This document shows, piece by piece, positions 1-7,808 of a DNA stretch of 64,000 nt (within the stretch, counting starts at the first letter, position 1; each line of letters opens with the position of its first letter). Location: positions 62,001 to 126,000 of the forward strand of contig DATAZL010000129.1 of NCBI GenBank assembly GCA_036272055.1, read 5' to 3'. The notes under the pieces were generated by a model. That model had not been told where the DNA came from and ran no database searches. It worked only from the letters and a program-made list of their open reading frames with translations. The DNA is from DASZVB01 sp036272055. GTDB lineage: Bacteria > Myxococcota_A > Polyangia > Polyangiales > Polyangiaceae. Made by a program: the position numbers and the translations under genes.

Positions 1-1
1 C

Positions 2-592
2 GGGCTCTGGATCGTCATCGCCGCGATCATCGGCGGCGGTGCGGCATTCCTCGCGACGCCGTCGCTGCGCAAGCACGCCGTGACGGCGCCCGCGACCGCC
101 GCTCAGGCCGTCGCGCCGCCGGCTCCGGAGCCGTCCGCGGCCGGGCTCGAGAAAGCGAGCGACACGACGACGCCCGCCGTCCCTGCCGGCACGACCGCCT
201 CCCCGACGGCCAGTGCCGCGCCGTCCGCGACGGTCGCCGCGGAGACGCCTCCGCCGAGCGCGACGGCGGCTGCGAGCGCCGCGCCGTCGGCGACCGCGAC
301 GGCAGAAGCCGCCACGCCGACGCCCCACGACGACAAGGGAGGACCAGAACTCGACCAGGCAGCGCTCGCGGCGCTCGCGCCCGGTCAGGGGTATCTGTAC
401 GTCGCGTCTCCGCTCGAGACGAACGTGTTCCTCTACGGGAACCTCGCGGGCACGACCAACCAGCGCATCACGTCGAAGTGCGGGCCGCGTTTCATCCGGC
501 TCGGCACCACGCTCGGCAACTGGCAAGGGGAGGGGCAGGTCCAGATCGTGAAGTGCGGTGCGCTGACGCGCATCGAGATGATGGGGAAGTAG
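2..592 (+). CDS. C-terminal part of a membrane-anchored, Ala/Pro/Thr-rich protein
   Basis: The reading frame is open from the first bases of the window, so the gene is cut at its 5' end. The first visible residues form a hydrophobic span (LWIVIAAIIGGGAAFL) followed by basic residues, which looks like a transmembrane anchor. A linker of about 90 residues rich in Ala, Pro, Ser and Thr follows, then a compact C-terminal domain of about 70 residues starting near GQGYLYVASP, with two Cys residues. This layout matches the C-terminal half of many myxobacterial Ser/Thr kinases (membrane span, low-complexity linker, small periplasmic domain), but no kinase domain is visible here, so that identity is only an inference. 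An internal GTG at 80 would miss the membrane span. Confidence 0.6.
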   Translation, partial: GLWIVIAAIIGGGAAFLATPSLRKHAVTAPATAAQAVAPPAPEPSAAGLEKASDTTTPAVPAGTTASPTASAAPSATVAAETPPPSATAAASAAPSATATAEAATPTPHDDKGGPELDQAALAALAPGQGYLYVASPLETNVFLYGNLAGTTNQRITSKCGPRFIRLGTTLGNWQGEGQVQIVKCGALTRIEMMGK

Positions 593-597
593 ATATC

Positions 598-1401
598 GTG
601 AAACTCGTCGCCGCTGCCGCGCTCGCCGCGGCGCTCGTGTCCTGTGCCTCTCCGCCGCCCCCGGAACCCGCTGCGCCAGCGGTGACACCCGCGCCGGCGT
701 CCGTCGCGCCGGTCGCGCCAGTCGCGCCAGCAGCGACCACACCGGTGGCCACATCTACGGCGAGCCCTCCGCCCGCTGTCCCTGCGGCGAGCGCGGCTCA
801 GCCGTCCGACGCGTGCCACGTCACCGAGGAGCTCGCCGCGGCGTATCGCAACGTCGGGCAAGGCGAGAACGAGGCGGTCTGGACGGCGAACGGGCGCGCG
901 AAGCTCCTCTCCGAGGAGGACGCCGAGCGCGCGCTCCCCGGGATCACCCAGGAGATCATCTCCGCCCTCGCTCATCGTCGCTACGACAAGCTCGCGGCGT
1001 TCGCGGGTCCCGACGGCATCTGCATGCGCGCCGCCAAGGGAGCGGCGTGTCAGATGCTCTCGCCGCGGGCGCTCGCCGGCTGTGCCGCGAGCGGCGTGAA
1101 GACGGAGTGGAACGTCGACGACGGCAAGGACACGCCGGAGCGCTACACGTGCTCCGAGGCGTTCAAGCGCATCTTCTACGCGCGCGACTTTCTCCACGTC
1201 GGGAAGCCGCGGTTCAATTGCTTTCCAGCGCCGGGCCGCGGCAACAACGCGTCCCCCGTGATGGCGTCGGGGCCGCGGCTCGGTTACGTCGAGCTCTACA
1301 GCGAGGGCAACGACGGCTTCCGTAGCCTCTGGCTCGTCTTCGACGGCTCTCCCACGGCTCCGGAGCTCGTCGAGCTGATCAGCGATTATCCCGGTATTTG
1401 A
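598..1401 (+). CDS. Predicted lipoprotein of unknown function
   Basis: A 267-residue protein. The GTG at 598 is chosen because it begins a clear lipoprotein signal peptide: KL, a hydrophobic Ala/Leu stretch, then the lipobox LVSC at about residues 15-18. The frame stays open further upstream but would encode Arg-rich antisense-like sequence overlapping the preceding gene. An Ala/Pro/Val-rich linker of about 50 residues leads to a globular domain with several Cys residues (DACHV, GICMRAAKGAACQ, RYTCSEAF, FNCFP). It starts 5 bases after the previous stop, so the two are probably cotranscribed. I do not recognise the domain; an outer-membrane or periplasmic location is inferred from the signal. 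Confidence 0.7.
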   Translation: MKLVAAAALAAALVSCASPPPPEPAAPAVTPAPASVAPVAPVAPAATTPVATSTASPPPAVPAASAAQPSDACHVTEELAAAYRNVGQGENEAVWTANGRAKLLSEEDAERALPGITQEIISALAHRRYDKLAAFAGPDGICMRAAKGAACQMLSPRALAGCAASGVKTEWNVDDGKDTPERYTCSEAFKRIFYARDFLHVGKPRFNCFPAPGRGNNASPVMASGPRLGYVELYSEGNDGFRSLWLVFDGSPTAPELVELISDYPGI

Positions 1402-1498
1402 GCCGCGACGGCCCTGTACTTTCGCGTCTTTCGCGCGGAACGTCTCCGGTTCGGAGTGACGTGGAAGGCGCGCCGCGCTACCTCATCTGGTAGCTCGA

Positions 1499-2311
1499 AT
1501 GATCGCCACCCTGATCGTCGTCGCGTTCTACGTCGGAGTCGTCGCATACTCCGCCGCGGCCACGCTCTTCTTCGTCGAGCTGGCGCGTCCGGAGCGCACC
1601 CCCGGCGCACCTCGCTGGGCGGCCCGCGCGCTCGCCGTCGGTGTGGCGATGGAGCTTCTGCCCATCGCCGTCGACCTGAGTGACGCCTCCGAGGTCCCGT
1701 CGATCAAGTTCGCGCTCATGCTCTGTTCGATGTCGATCGCCGTCGGGTATCTCGTGCTGCGGGTCCGCATGCGCATCGACGCCATAGGCGTCGTGGTCGC
1801 GCCGCTGTCGCTCGCGCTGCTCGTCGGCGCGCAGTTTCTCACCGCGCGCGGGCCGGCCACCGATTTCCCGCACACGCTCCTCCTCATGCACGTCGCGGCC
1901 AACGTGCTCGGCGTCGGGTTTTTTCTCCTGGCCGGCGCGGCCGGCGGCTTCTATCTCTTCCAGGAGCGACGGCTCAAGGCGAAGCGCGCGCCGTCGATGC
2001 AGGGCCGGCTCCCGCCGCTCGAGGCGCTCGACATGACGGAGCACCGGCTGCTCCTCGCCGGGTTCCCGCTCCTCACGTTCGGGATCGTCAGCGGCGCGGT
2101 GTTCGCCGCGCGGCTCGGCAGCATGACGTCGGCAGGGCTCGCGCGCTCCGCGTTCGCGTACGCGACGTGGCTCCTCGTCGCGGGTGTGCTCATCCTCCGT
2201 GCCGTCGCGGGCTGGCGCGGCCGTCGCTCGGCGTACGGCACGCTCGCCGGCGTGGTCTGCGTCGTGCTCGTCGTCGGGATCTACGTCGTCGCCGGTGGAG
2301 GCGGGTTGTGA
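1499..2311 (+). CDS. CcsA/HemX-like integral membrane protein
   Basis: A 270-residue, almost entirely hydrophobic protein with about eight predicted membrane spans. It resembles the cytochrome c assembly (CcsA/CcmC/HemX) family, whose members handle or export heme or modulate glutamyl-tRNA reductase. A HemX-type gene directly before hemA is a known arrangement, and here the stop overlaps the hemA start by four bases (GTGA, 2308-2311), which predicts translational coupling. The tryptophan-rich heme-binding motif of true CcsA is not obvious, so HemX is the safer comparison. A regulatory or stabilising role for HemA is inferred from context only. It heads the heme operon. Confidence 0.75.
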   Translation: MIATLIVVAFYVGVVAYSAAATLFFVELARPERTPGAPRWAARALAVGVAMELLPIAVDLSDASEVPSIKFALMLCSMSIAVGYLVLRVRMRIDAIGVVVAPLSLALLVGAQFLTARGPATDFPHTLLLMHVAANVLGVGFFLLAGAAGGFYLFQERRLKAKRAPSMQGRLPPLEALDMTEHRLLLAGFPLLTFGIVSGAVFAARLGSMTSAGLARSAFAYATWLLVAGVLILRAVAGWRGRRSAYGTLAGVVCVVLVVGIYVVAGGGGL

Positions 2312-3735
2312 TCGTCGTCGTCGGGCTCTCGCACCGCACCGCACCGATCCACGTGCGCGAGCGGCTAGCGCTCCCGGCGGACACGGTGCCGGAGCTCCTT
2401 CGCACCATCGTGACCGGGCCGATCGGCGAGGCGCTCATCGTCTCGACCTGTAACCGCGTCGAGCTCGTCGTCGCGGGCACAGAGGGCGCGCGCTCGAACC
2501 TCACGGAGGTCGCGCTCGCGGCTACGGCCGCCATCGTCTCCCGCGCGCCGGGCGTCGAGGGACATCTCTACGCGCACACCGGCGCCGAAGCCGTGAGGCA
2601 TCTCTTTCGTGTCGCCGCGTCGCTCGACTCGCTCGTGCTCGGCGAGCCGCAGATCCTCGGGCAGCTCAAGGACGCCTACGACCTCGCGCGCGACACCGGG
2701 ACCGCCGCCGGCGTGTTGAACCGCGTCATCCCGCGCGCGATCCGCTCCGCGAAGCGAGTGCGCTCGGAGACGACCATCGGCGTGGGCCAGGTGTCGGTTC
2801 CCACCGTGGCCGTCGACCTGACGCGGCAGATCTTCCGCGATCTGTCGCGACACACCGTCGCGCTGGTCGGCTCGGGCGAGATGGGCGAGGGCGTCGCGCG
2901 CCTGCTCCGCCAGGCCGGCGCGCGCCTCATCGTCGTCGGTCGCAACATGGAACGCGTCGCTCACCTCGCGCAGGCGATGGGCGGCGAGGGCCGGAGCCTC
3001 GCCGAGCTCGACAAGACGCTGGTCGAGGCCGACGTCATCGTCACCACGACGAGCGCGCCCGGCTACATCATCGACGCCAAAGAGGTGCAGAAGCACCGCA
3101 AGGCGCGCAAGGGCCGGAACCTCTTCTTCATCGATCTCGCCGTCCCGCGCGACGTCGATCCCGCCGTCGGAGAGCTCGACTCGGTCTTCCTCTACAACGT
3201 CGACGATCTGTCCAACGTGGTTGCCGAATCTCTGCAGAGCCGGCAGCGGGAGGCGGAGCGCGCCGAGGCGATCGTCGTCGAGGAGACCGAGAGCTACGAG
3301 AGATGGGCGGAGGCCGAGCAGGTCACGCCGACCATCGTCGCGCTCCGCGAGCGTATCCGCGCCATCCTCGAGTCGGAGGTGGACCGGAGCCTCGGCGGCA
3401 AGCTGAAGCACCTCGGCCCGAACGACCGCGAAGCGCTCATGGTCATGATGGAGGCGGCGCTCAACAAGATGCTGCACCCCGCGACGGCCGGGCTCCGGCG
3501 TCTGGCGACCGATCCCACCTCGCGCGGCGAGCTCGAGCAGGCGGTGTCCGCCCTTCATTTTCTGTTCGAGCTCTCGACGACCCACGACGCGTCGCCCCAC
3601 GACTCGGACCCCCAGGCGTCGATGGTCGACCTGCGCGACGACGACGCGGCCCTGTCGCTGACGTCCGATGCGGCCGGGCGGACCGAGTCGCCGGGTTCGA
3701 CGAAGGCGGGCTTGCCCGGCAGAATGGGTCGATGA
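2308..3735 (+). CDS. hemA: Glutamyl-tRNA reductase
   Basis: Catalyses NADPH-dependent reduction of glutamyl-tRNA(Glu) to glutamate-1-semialdehyde, the first committed step of C5-pathway tetrapyrrole synthesis. The 475-residue product shows the family signatures: GLSHRTAP at residues 6-13, the catalytic Cys in STCNR (about residue 48), GEPQILGQ at 112-119, and the NADPH-binding GSGEMG at about 188-193. A C-terminal dimerisation region ends with HFLFELS, followed by an acidic, poorly conserved tail of about 50 residues. GTG 2308 is chosen over an earlier in-frame start because it begins exactly at the conserved N-terminus (IVVVGLSHR) and overlaps the preceding stop by four bases. Its own stop overlaps the hemC start (ATGA, 3732-3735). 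Confidence 0.95.
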   Translation: MIVVVGLSHRTAPIHVRERLALPADTVPELLRTIVTGPIGEALIVSTCNRVELVVAGTEGARSNLTEVALAATAAIVSRAPGVEGHLYAHTGAEAVRHLFRVAASLDSLVLGEPQILGQLKDAYDLARDTGTAAGVLNRVIPRAIRSAKRVRSETTIGVGQVSVPTVAVDLTRQIFRDLSRHTVALVGSGEMGEGVARLLRQAGARLIVVGRNMERVAHLAQAMGGEGRSLAELDKTLVEADVIVTTTSAPGYIIDAKEVQKHRKARKGRNLFFIDLAVPRDVDPAVGELDSVFLYNVDDLSNVVAESLQSRQREAERAEAIVVEETESYERWAEAEQVTPTIVALRERIRAILESEVDRSLGGKLKHLGPNDREALMVMMEAALNKMLHPATAGLRRLATDPTSRGELEQAVSALHFLFELSTTHDASPHDSDPQASMVDLRDDDAALSLTSDAAGRTESPGSTKAGLPGRMGR

Positions 3736-4628
3736 CCGTCCTCACCGTCGCGACGCGAAAGAGCCAGCTCGCCCTCGCCCAGTGCCGCGCATGGATGCGC
3801 GACTTCACGCAAGCGACCGGCGTGGACACCGCGGAGCTCCACGTCGTCACCACCGGCGATCGCGTGCAGGACGTCGCGCTCTCGCAGATCGGCGGAAAGG
3901 GCCTCTTCATCAAGGAGATAGAAGAGGCGCTCATCGAGTGTCGCGCCGACGTCGCCGTGCACTCCATGAAGGACGTCCCGGCCGAGCTCGCGCCGACGCT
4001 CGTCATCGGGAGCGTCCCTCTCCGCGAAGATCCGCGTGACGTCGTCGTGACGCGCGACGGATGCCGCTTCGAGGAGCTCCGCGCCGGTGCGACGGTGGGA
4101 ACGTCGTCGCTCCGTCGCATGTCGATGCTGCGCGCGTGGCGTCCGGATCTCGAGTACGTCCCGATCCGCGGCAACGTCGACACGCGGCTCCGCAAGTGCG
4201 CCGAGGGCCTCGTCGACGCCGTCGTGCTCGCACGCGCCGGCCTGATCCGTCTCGGGCTCGAGGCGCGGGCCACCGAGATCCTCGATCCGTCACGGTGCTT
4301 GCCGGCGATAGGGCAGGGCGCGCTCGCGATAGAGCGCCGCGCCGCGGACGACGAGACGCACCTGCTCCTCGATCGCCTGACCCATCGCGACACGCTGATC
4401 GCGGTCACCGCCGAGCGCGGCGTCATGACCGCCGTCGAGGGAAGCTGTCAGATGCCGGTCGCGGCGTACGGCGTTCGCGAAGGGGACCAGCTCTGGCTTC
4501 GCGGCATGCTCGCGGAGCCCGACGGCAGTCGCGCCGTCTTCCGCGACGTGCGCGTCGCGTGGCCCGAAGGCGCCGCGACCGCGACCGCCCTCGGTATCGA
4601 GCTCGGGCGCGCGCTCAAGGGCGCGTGA
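3732..4628 (+). CDS. hemC: Hydroxymethylbilane synthase (porphobilinogen deaminase)
   Basis: Polymerises four porphobilinogens to hydroxymethylbilane in the cytosol, two steps after the HemA product is converted to aminolevulinate. The 298-residue product begins at the typical N-terminus (TVATRKSQLALAQ). It contains GGKGLFIKEIEEAL, the arginine-rich substrate-binding stretch around SSLRR, IRGNVDTRL, and the cofactor-attachment Cys239 in VEGSCQMPVAA. Length and motif order are normal for the family. The ATG at 3732 overlaps the hemA stop by four bases and its stop overlaps the next GTG by four bases, so the gene sits inside a tightly coupled operon. Confidence 0.96.
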   Translation: MTVLTVATRKSQLALAQCRAWMRDFTQATGVDTAELHVVTTGDRVQDVALSQIGGKGLFIKEIEEALIECRADVAVHSMKDVPAELAPTLVIGSVPLREDPRDVVVTRDGCRFEELRAGATVGTSSLRRMSMLRAWRPDLEYVPIRGNVDTRLRKCAEGLVDAVVLARAGLIRLGLEARATEILDPSRCLPAIGQGALAIERRAADDETHLLLDRLTHRDTLIAVTAERGVMTAVEGSCQMPVAAYGVREGDQLWLRGMLAEPDGSRAVFRDVRVAWPEGAATATALGIELGRALKGA

Positions 4629-5611
4629 TCCGGGCCGCCGTCGCGCGGGCTCTCGAATCGGGAGCTCTTCGCACGCGTGTGACGCTCGCGGCGTCGAGCG
4701 TCTGGGGCCGCCGCGCCAGCGTCGTGCGTCCGGTCTTCTTGCCTGAGCCCTCCACGGTGATCGGCGTCGGCGGATCGACCCTCGGCGGCTCCCACAAGAC
4801 GCCGCTCGCGCTCGCCCTCGCCGTCGAGCTCCGCCGTCGCGGCGAGGACGTACGCGTCGTCGGTCACGGCTACGGCGTGCGCGACGTGACGGCGCGCGCC
4901 GTGCTCGACTCCGACACGGCGCGCACCGTCGGCGACGACGCGGCGTGGCTTGCACGCGAGCTCCGTCCGTGCGGCGTGCCCGTCTACGTCGGCGAGCGGT
5001 CCGCCGCGCTCGCCCTCGCCGCCGCGCCCGGCGCCGTCGTCCTCGTCGACGGCCTTCTCCAGGCGCACCCACGGCGGCTCGCCCTGTCGCTGCTCGTCGT
5101 CGACGCGCATGAGCCCTGGGGCAGCGGCGCGTGCCCCCCTGCCGGCGATCTACGCGCCACGCCGCGAGCGCTCATGGACGCCACCGACGCCATCGTCGCG
5201 GTGCACTCGGGCGCGCTGCCCAGCGACGCGCCGTCGCCGGACGTCCATGACGTCGCCACGTCCCTCACGGCGCTGCACGCCGACGGCACCGACGTTGCAC
5301 TGGCGTCGCTCGCGCGCCGTCGCGTCGGGGTCGTCCTCGCCATCGCGCGCCCGGAACGCGTCCTTCGGTCGCTCCGCGCGCGCGGCATCGAGCCCGTCAC
5401 GACTCTGCTCTTCGCCGATCACGGCGCCTTGCCGGAGCGGCGCGCGCCGTCGCACCGCGGCGCGGTCGACCTCTGGCTCACCACGCCGAAGTGCGCCACG
5501 AAGCTCGGCGCCGAGTTCGAGGGGGCGCCCCTCGCCGTCCTGCGGCAAGAGCTGGCGCTTCCCGACGAGCTCCTCGCGCGCTGCCTCGCGGCAGTCCGGA
5601 AAGCGCGCTGA
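4625..5611 (+). CDS. lpxK: LpxK-like tetraacyldisaccharide 4'-kinase, divergent
   Basis: LpxK phosphorylates the 4' position of the lipid A disaccharide at the inner membrane. The 328-residue product has the family-specific glycine-rich loop at about residues 44-57 (VGGSTLGGSHKTPLA), followed by LRRRGEDVRVVGHGYGVR, which matches the family's GYGR-type region. The canonical loop GGTGKTP is here GGSHKTP, keeping Lys-Thr but replacing the preceding Gly with His. A distinct hydrophobic N-terminal anchor is weak. GTG 4625 is supported by the four-base overlap with hemC. Placement at the end of a heme operon is unusual. Family membership is fairly secure; catalytic competence is not. Confidence 0.75.
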   Translation: MIRAAVARALESGALRTRVTLAASSVWGRRASVVRPVFLPEPSTVIGVGGSTLGGSHKTPLALALAVELRRRGEDVRVVGHGYGVRDVTARAVLDSDTARTVGDDAAWLARELRPCGVPVYVGERSAALALAAAPGAVVLVDGLLQAHPRRLALSLLVVDAHEPWGSGACPPAGDLRATPRALMDATDAIVAVHSGALPSDAPSPDVHDVATSLTALHADGTDVALASLARRRVGVVLAIARPERVLRSLRARGIEPVTTLLFADHGALPERRAPSHRGAVDLWLTTPKCATKLGAEFEGAPLAVLRQELALPDELLARCLAAVRKAR

Positions 5612-5706
5612 AGGCCCTGCCGGCGCAATTTTCCAGGGCCGCAAGGGCGAATGGGTACGTCTTTCGCGCGCATTTCACCCCGCGAACCCGTGGTAAGGTC
5701 GGCGCC

Positions 5707-6294
5707 ATGTTCGTCGCGCGTACGCTCACTCGGTTCGGTTTGTTGGTCGCGCTCGTCGCACCGATCCCCTTCGTCGCCGCGTGCGGCGGCTCAGCGCCGC
5801 CGGCCAAGGTGCTCCCGAAGGCGGGCGATATGCCGGAAGGCGCGGAGTGGACCGGCGTCTACTTCAGCCCCACCTACGGCAACCTCCACATGGTGAAGGA
5901 GGGGAGCGCCATCAGCGGCAAGTGGCGTAACGCCGCGGGAGACAAGTGGGGCGCCCTCCACGGTGAGGTGACCGGCAATCTCCTCCACTACGAGTGGGAA
6001 GAAACGACCATCGGCATGGTCGGTCCTTCCGCGAAGAAGACTGGGCGCGGCTACTTCCAGTACATCCGTCCCCCCGGGGATCTCGTCAACGACGAGGTGC
6101 GCGGCGAGTGGGGTCTCGGGCAGCAGACGACCGGCGTCACCTGGACCGCCGTCAAGCAACGCAACGCAAAGCCCGACCTCGACTCCGTCGTCCCCGACGA
6201 GACGCAGAAGATCGACAACGGCGCCGGCTGGGACGAATCGAAGAAGAAGCCCGGCGGCGGCGGCGACGACAAGAAGTCGGACGACTGGAACTGA
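5707..6294 (+). CDS. Predicted lipoprotein
   Basis: A 195-residue protein beginning with a lipoprotein signal peptide: MFVARTLTRFG, a hydrophobic core, then the lipobox VAAC at about residues 23-26. The mature part has alternating short motifs (WTGVYFSPTYGNLHM, SGKWRNAAGDKWGALHGEV) typical of a beta-rich fold, and ends with a charged tail (KKKPGGGGDDKKSDDWN). ATG 5707 is chosen because upstream in-frame sequence is antisense-like and the signal starts here. It ends only two bases before gcvPB, so the two may be cotranscribed, although no functional link is evident. Function unknown. Confidence 0.75.
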   Translation: MFVARTLTRFGLLVALVAPIPFVAACGGSAPPAKVLPKAGDMPEGAEWTGVYFSPTYGNLHMVKEGSAISGKWRNAAGDKWGALHGEVTGNLLHYEWEETTIGMVGPSAKKTGRGYFQYIRPPGDLVNDEVRGEWGLGQQTTGVTWTAVKQRNAKPDLDSVVPDETQKIDNGAGWDESKKKPGGGGDDKKSDDWN

Positions 6295-6295
6295 C

Positions 6296-7774
6296 ATGCC
6301 GTTCGAAGGTTCGCGCGGTACGCAGTTCTCCGAGCCGAGCATCTTCGAACGCGGGGCGCCCGGCCGTAACGGTGCGTCCCTGGCTCCGCTCGACGTGCCG
6401 CCCATCGACGTGAGCGCGGCACTCGGCGCTTACGCGCGCAAGGAGCCGGCAGGGCTGCCCGAGGTGAGCGAGCCGGAGGCGTTCCGTCATTTCGTGCGGC
6501 TCAGCCAGTGGAATTACTGCATCGACACGCAGCTCTATCCGCTCGGCTCGTGCACGATGAAATACAACCCGAAGGTCAACGAGTGGGCGGCGCGGCTCCC
6601 CGGGTTCGCCGCGCTGCATCCGCTCGCGCCGCCACATCTCGCGCAGGGTGCGCTCGAGCTCATGATCGCGCTCCAGAGCATGCTCTCGGAGATAGCGGGG
6701 ATGGACGGCTCCAATCTGCAGCCTGCGGCCGGCGCACAGGGCGAGCTGACCGGGCTGATGATGATCCGCGCGTATCACCAGTCGCGCGGGCGGTCCCCGA
6801 AGAAGGTGCTCATCCCCGACAGCGCCCACGGCACGAACCCCGCGAGCTGCTCGCTCAACGGCTTCGACACCGTGCCGGTGCCTGCGCAGAGCGGCCTCGT
6901 CGATCCGAAGGATCTCCTCGCGGCCGTGGATCGTGCCGGCGGCGAGATCGCCGCGCTGATGATCACCAACCCGAACACCATCGGCTTCTACGAGCGCGCG
7001 ATTCCCGAGCTCTGCCGGCTCGTGCACGAGCGCGGCGGCCAGGTGTACGGCGACGGTGCGAACATGAACGCGGTGCTCGGTCGCGCACGCCCCGGCGACG
7101 CGGGCGTCGACGTCATCCAGTACAACCTGCACAAGACCTTCACCACGCCGCACGGCGGCGGTGGTCCCGGTGCCGGTCCCGTCGCATTCAAGAATCACCT
7201 CGAGCCGTTCCAGCCGGGTCCCGTCGTTCGTGAAGAGGGCGGCCGCGCCATCGTCGACGAGAACCGGCCCCAGAGCGTCGGCCGCGTGCGTTCCTTCTGG
7301 GGGAACTTCGGCATGATGGTCCGCGCCTACACGTACATCCGTGAGCTCGGCCCGAAGGGCCTCCGCGACGTCACGGACATGGCCGTGCTGAACGCCGGCT
7401 ACCTCGCCGCGCGTCTCAAGGATCATTATCCGCTCGCCTACGACCATCCTCCGATGCACGAGGCCGTCTTCACCGATCGCGAGATCGAGTCGAAGACCGG
7501 TGTGAAGACGCTCGACGTCGCGAAGCGACTCATCGATTACGGCTTCCACCCGCCGACGGTGTACTTCCCCCTCGTCGTTCGCGGCGCGCTGATGATCGAG
7601 CCGACCGAGACCGAGACGAAGCAGACCATCGACTCGTTCGTCGAGGCGATGATCGCCATTCGCCGCGAGGCGGACGAGACGCCGGATCTCGTGAAAGAAG
7701 CGCCGCACAACACGCGCGTCGGCCGTCTCGACGAGGCGCGCGCCGCTCGCCAGCCGAAGCTCCGCTGGCGGTAA
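6296..7774 (+). CDS. gcvPB: Glycine dehydrogenase (decarboxylating), subunit 2 (P-protein beta)
   Basis: The PLP-binding half of the heterodimeric glycine-cleavage P-protein, which decarboxylates glycine and passes the aminomethyl group to lipoyl-GcvH. The 492-residue product shows the subunit 2 hallmarks: YPLGSCTMKYNPK near residue 80, HGTNPAS (about 180), and the PLP lysine (about K280) in NLHKTFTTPHGGGGPG. Length is normal for subunit 2. The usual partners gcvPA, gcvH and gcvT are not in the window, so the complex must be completed from elsewhere. A perfect stem-loop follows the stop, between this gene and the convergent kinase. Confidence 0.95.
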   Translation: MPFEGSRGTQFSEPSIFERGAPGRNGASLAPLDVPPIDVSAALGAYARKEPAGLPEVSEPEAFRHFVRLSQWNYCIDTQLYPLGSCTMKYNPKVNEWAARLPGFAALHPLAPPHLAQGALELMIALQSMLSEIAGMDGSNLQPAAGAQGELTGLMMIRAYHQSRGRSPKKVLIPDSAHGTNPASCSLNGFDTVPVPAQSGLVDPKDLLAAVDRAGGEIAALMITNPNTIGFYERAIPELCRLVHERGGQVYGDGANMNAVLGRARPGDAGVDVIQYNLHKTFTTPHGGGGPGAGPVAFKNHLEPFQPGPVVREEGGRAIVDENRPQSVGRVRSFWGNFGMMVRAYTYIRELGPKGLRDVTDMAVLNAGYLAARLKDHYPLAYDHPPMHEAVFTDREIESKTGVKTLDVAKRLIDYGFHPPTVYFPLVVRGALMIEPTETETKQTIDSFVEAMIAIRREADETPDLVKEAPHNTRVGRLDEARAARQPKLRWR

Positions 7775-7775
7775 T

Positions 7776-7796
7776 CGCGGGGGTCTTGCCCCCGCG
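7776..7796. terminator. Stem-loop between convergent genes
   Basis: A perfect 8-bp inverted repeat (CGCGGGGG / CCCCCGCG) with a TCTTG loop begins two bases after the gcvPB stop and lies 13 bases before the kinase stop. There is no T-run on either strand, so it is a candidate bidirectional terminator or 3'-end stabiliser rather than a textbook intrinsic terminator. Confidence 0.5.
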
Positions 7797-7808
7797 GCTC
7801 GCTAGCGT

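Noticed and set aside
2365..3600. 411-codon open frame opposite hemA
   Set aside because: Antisense shadow; hemA is certain from its motifs.
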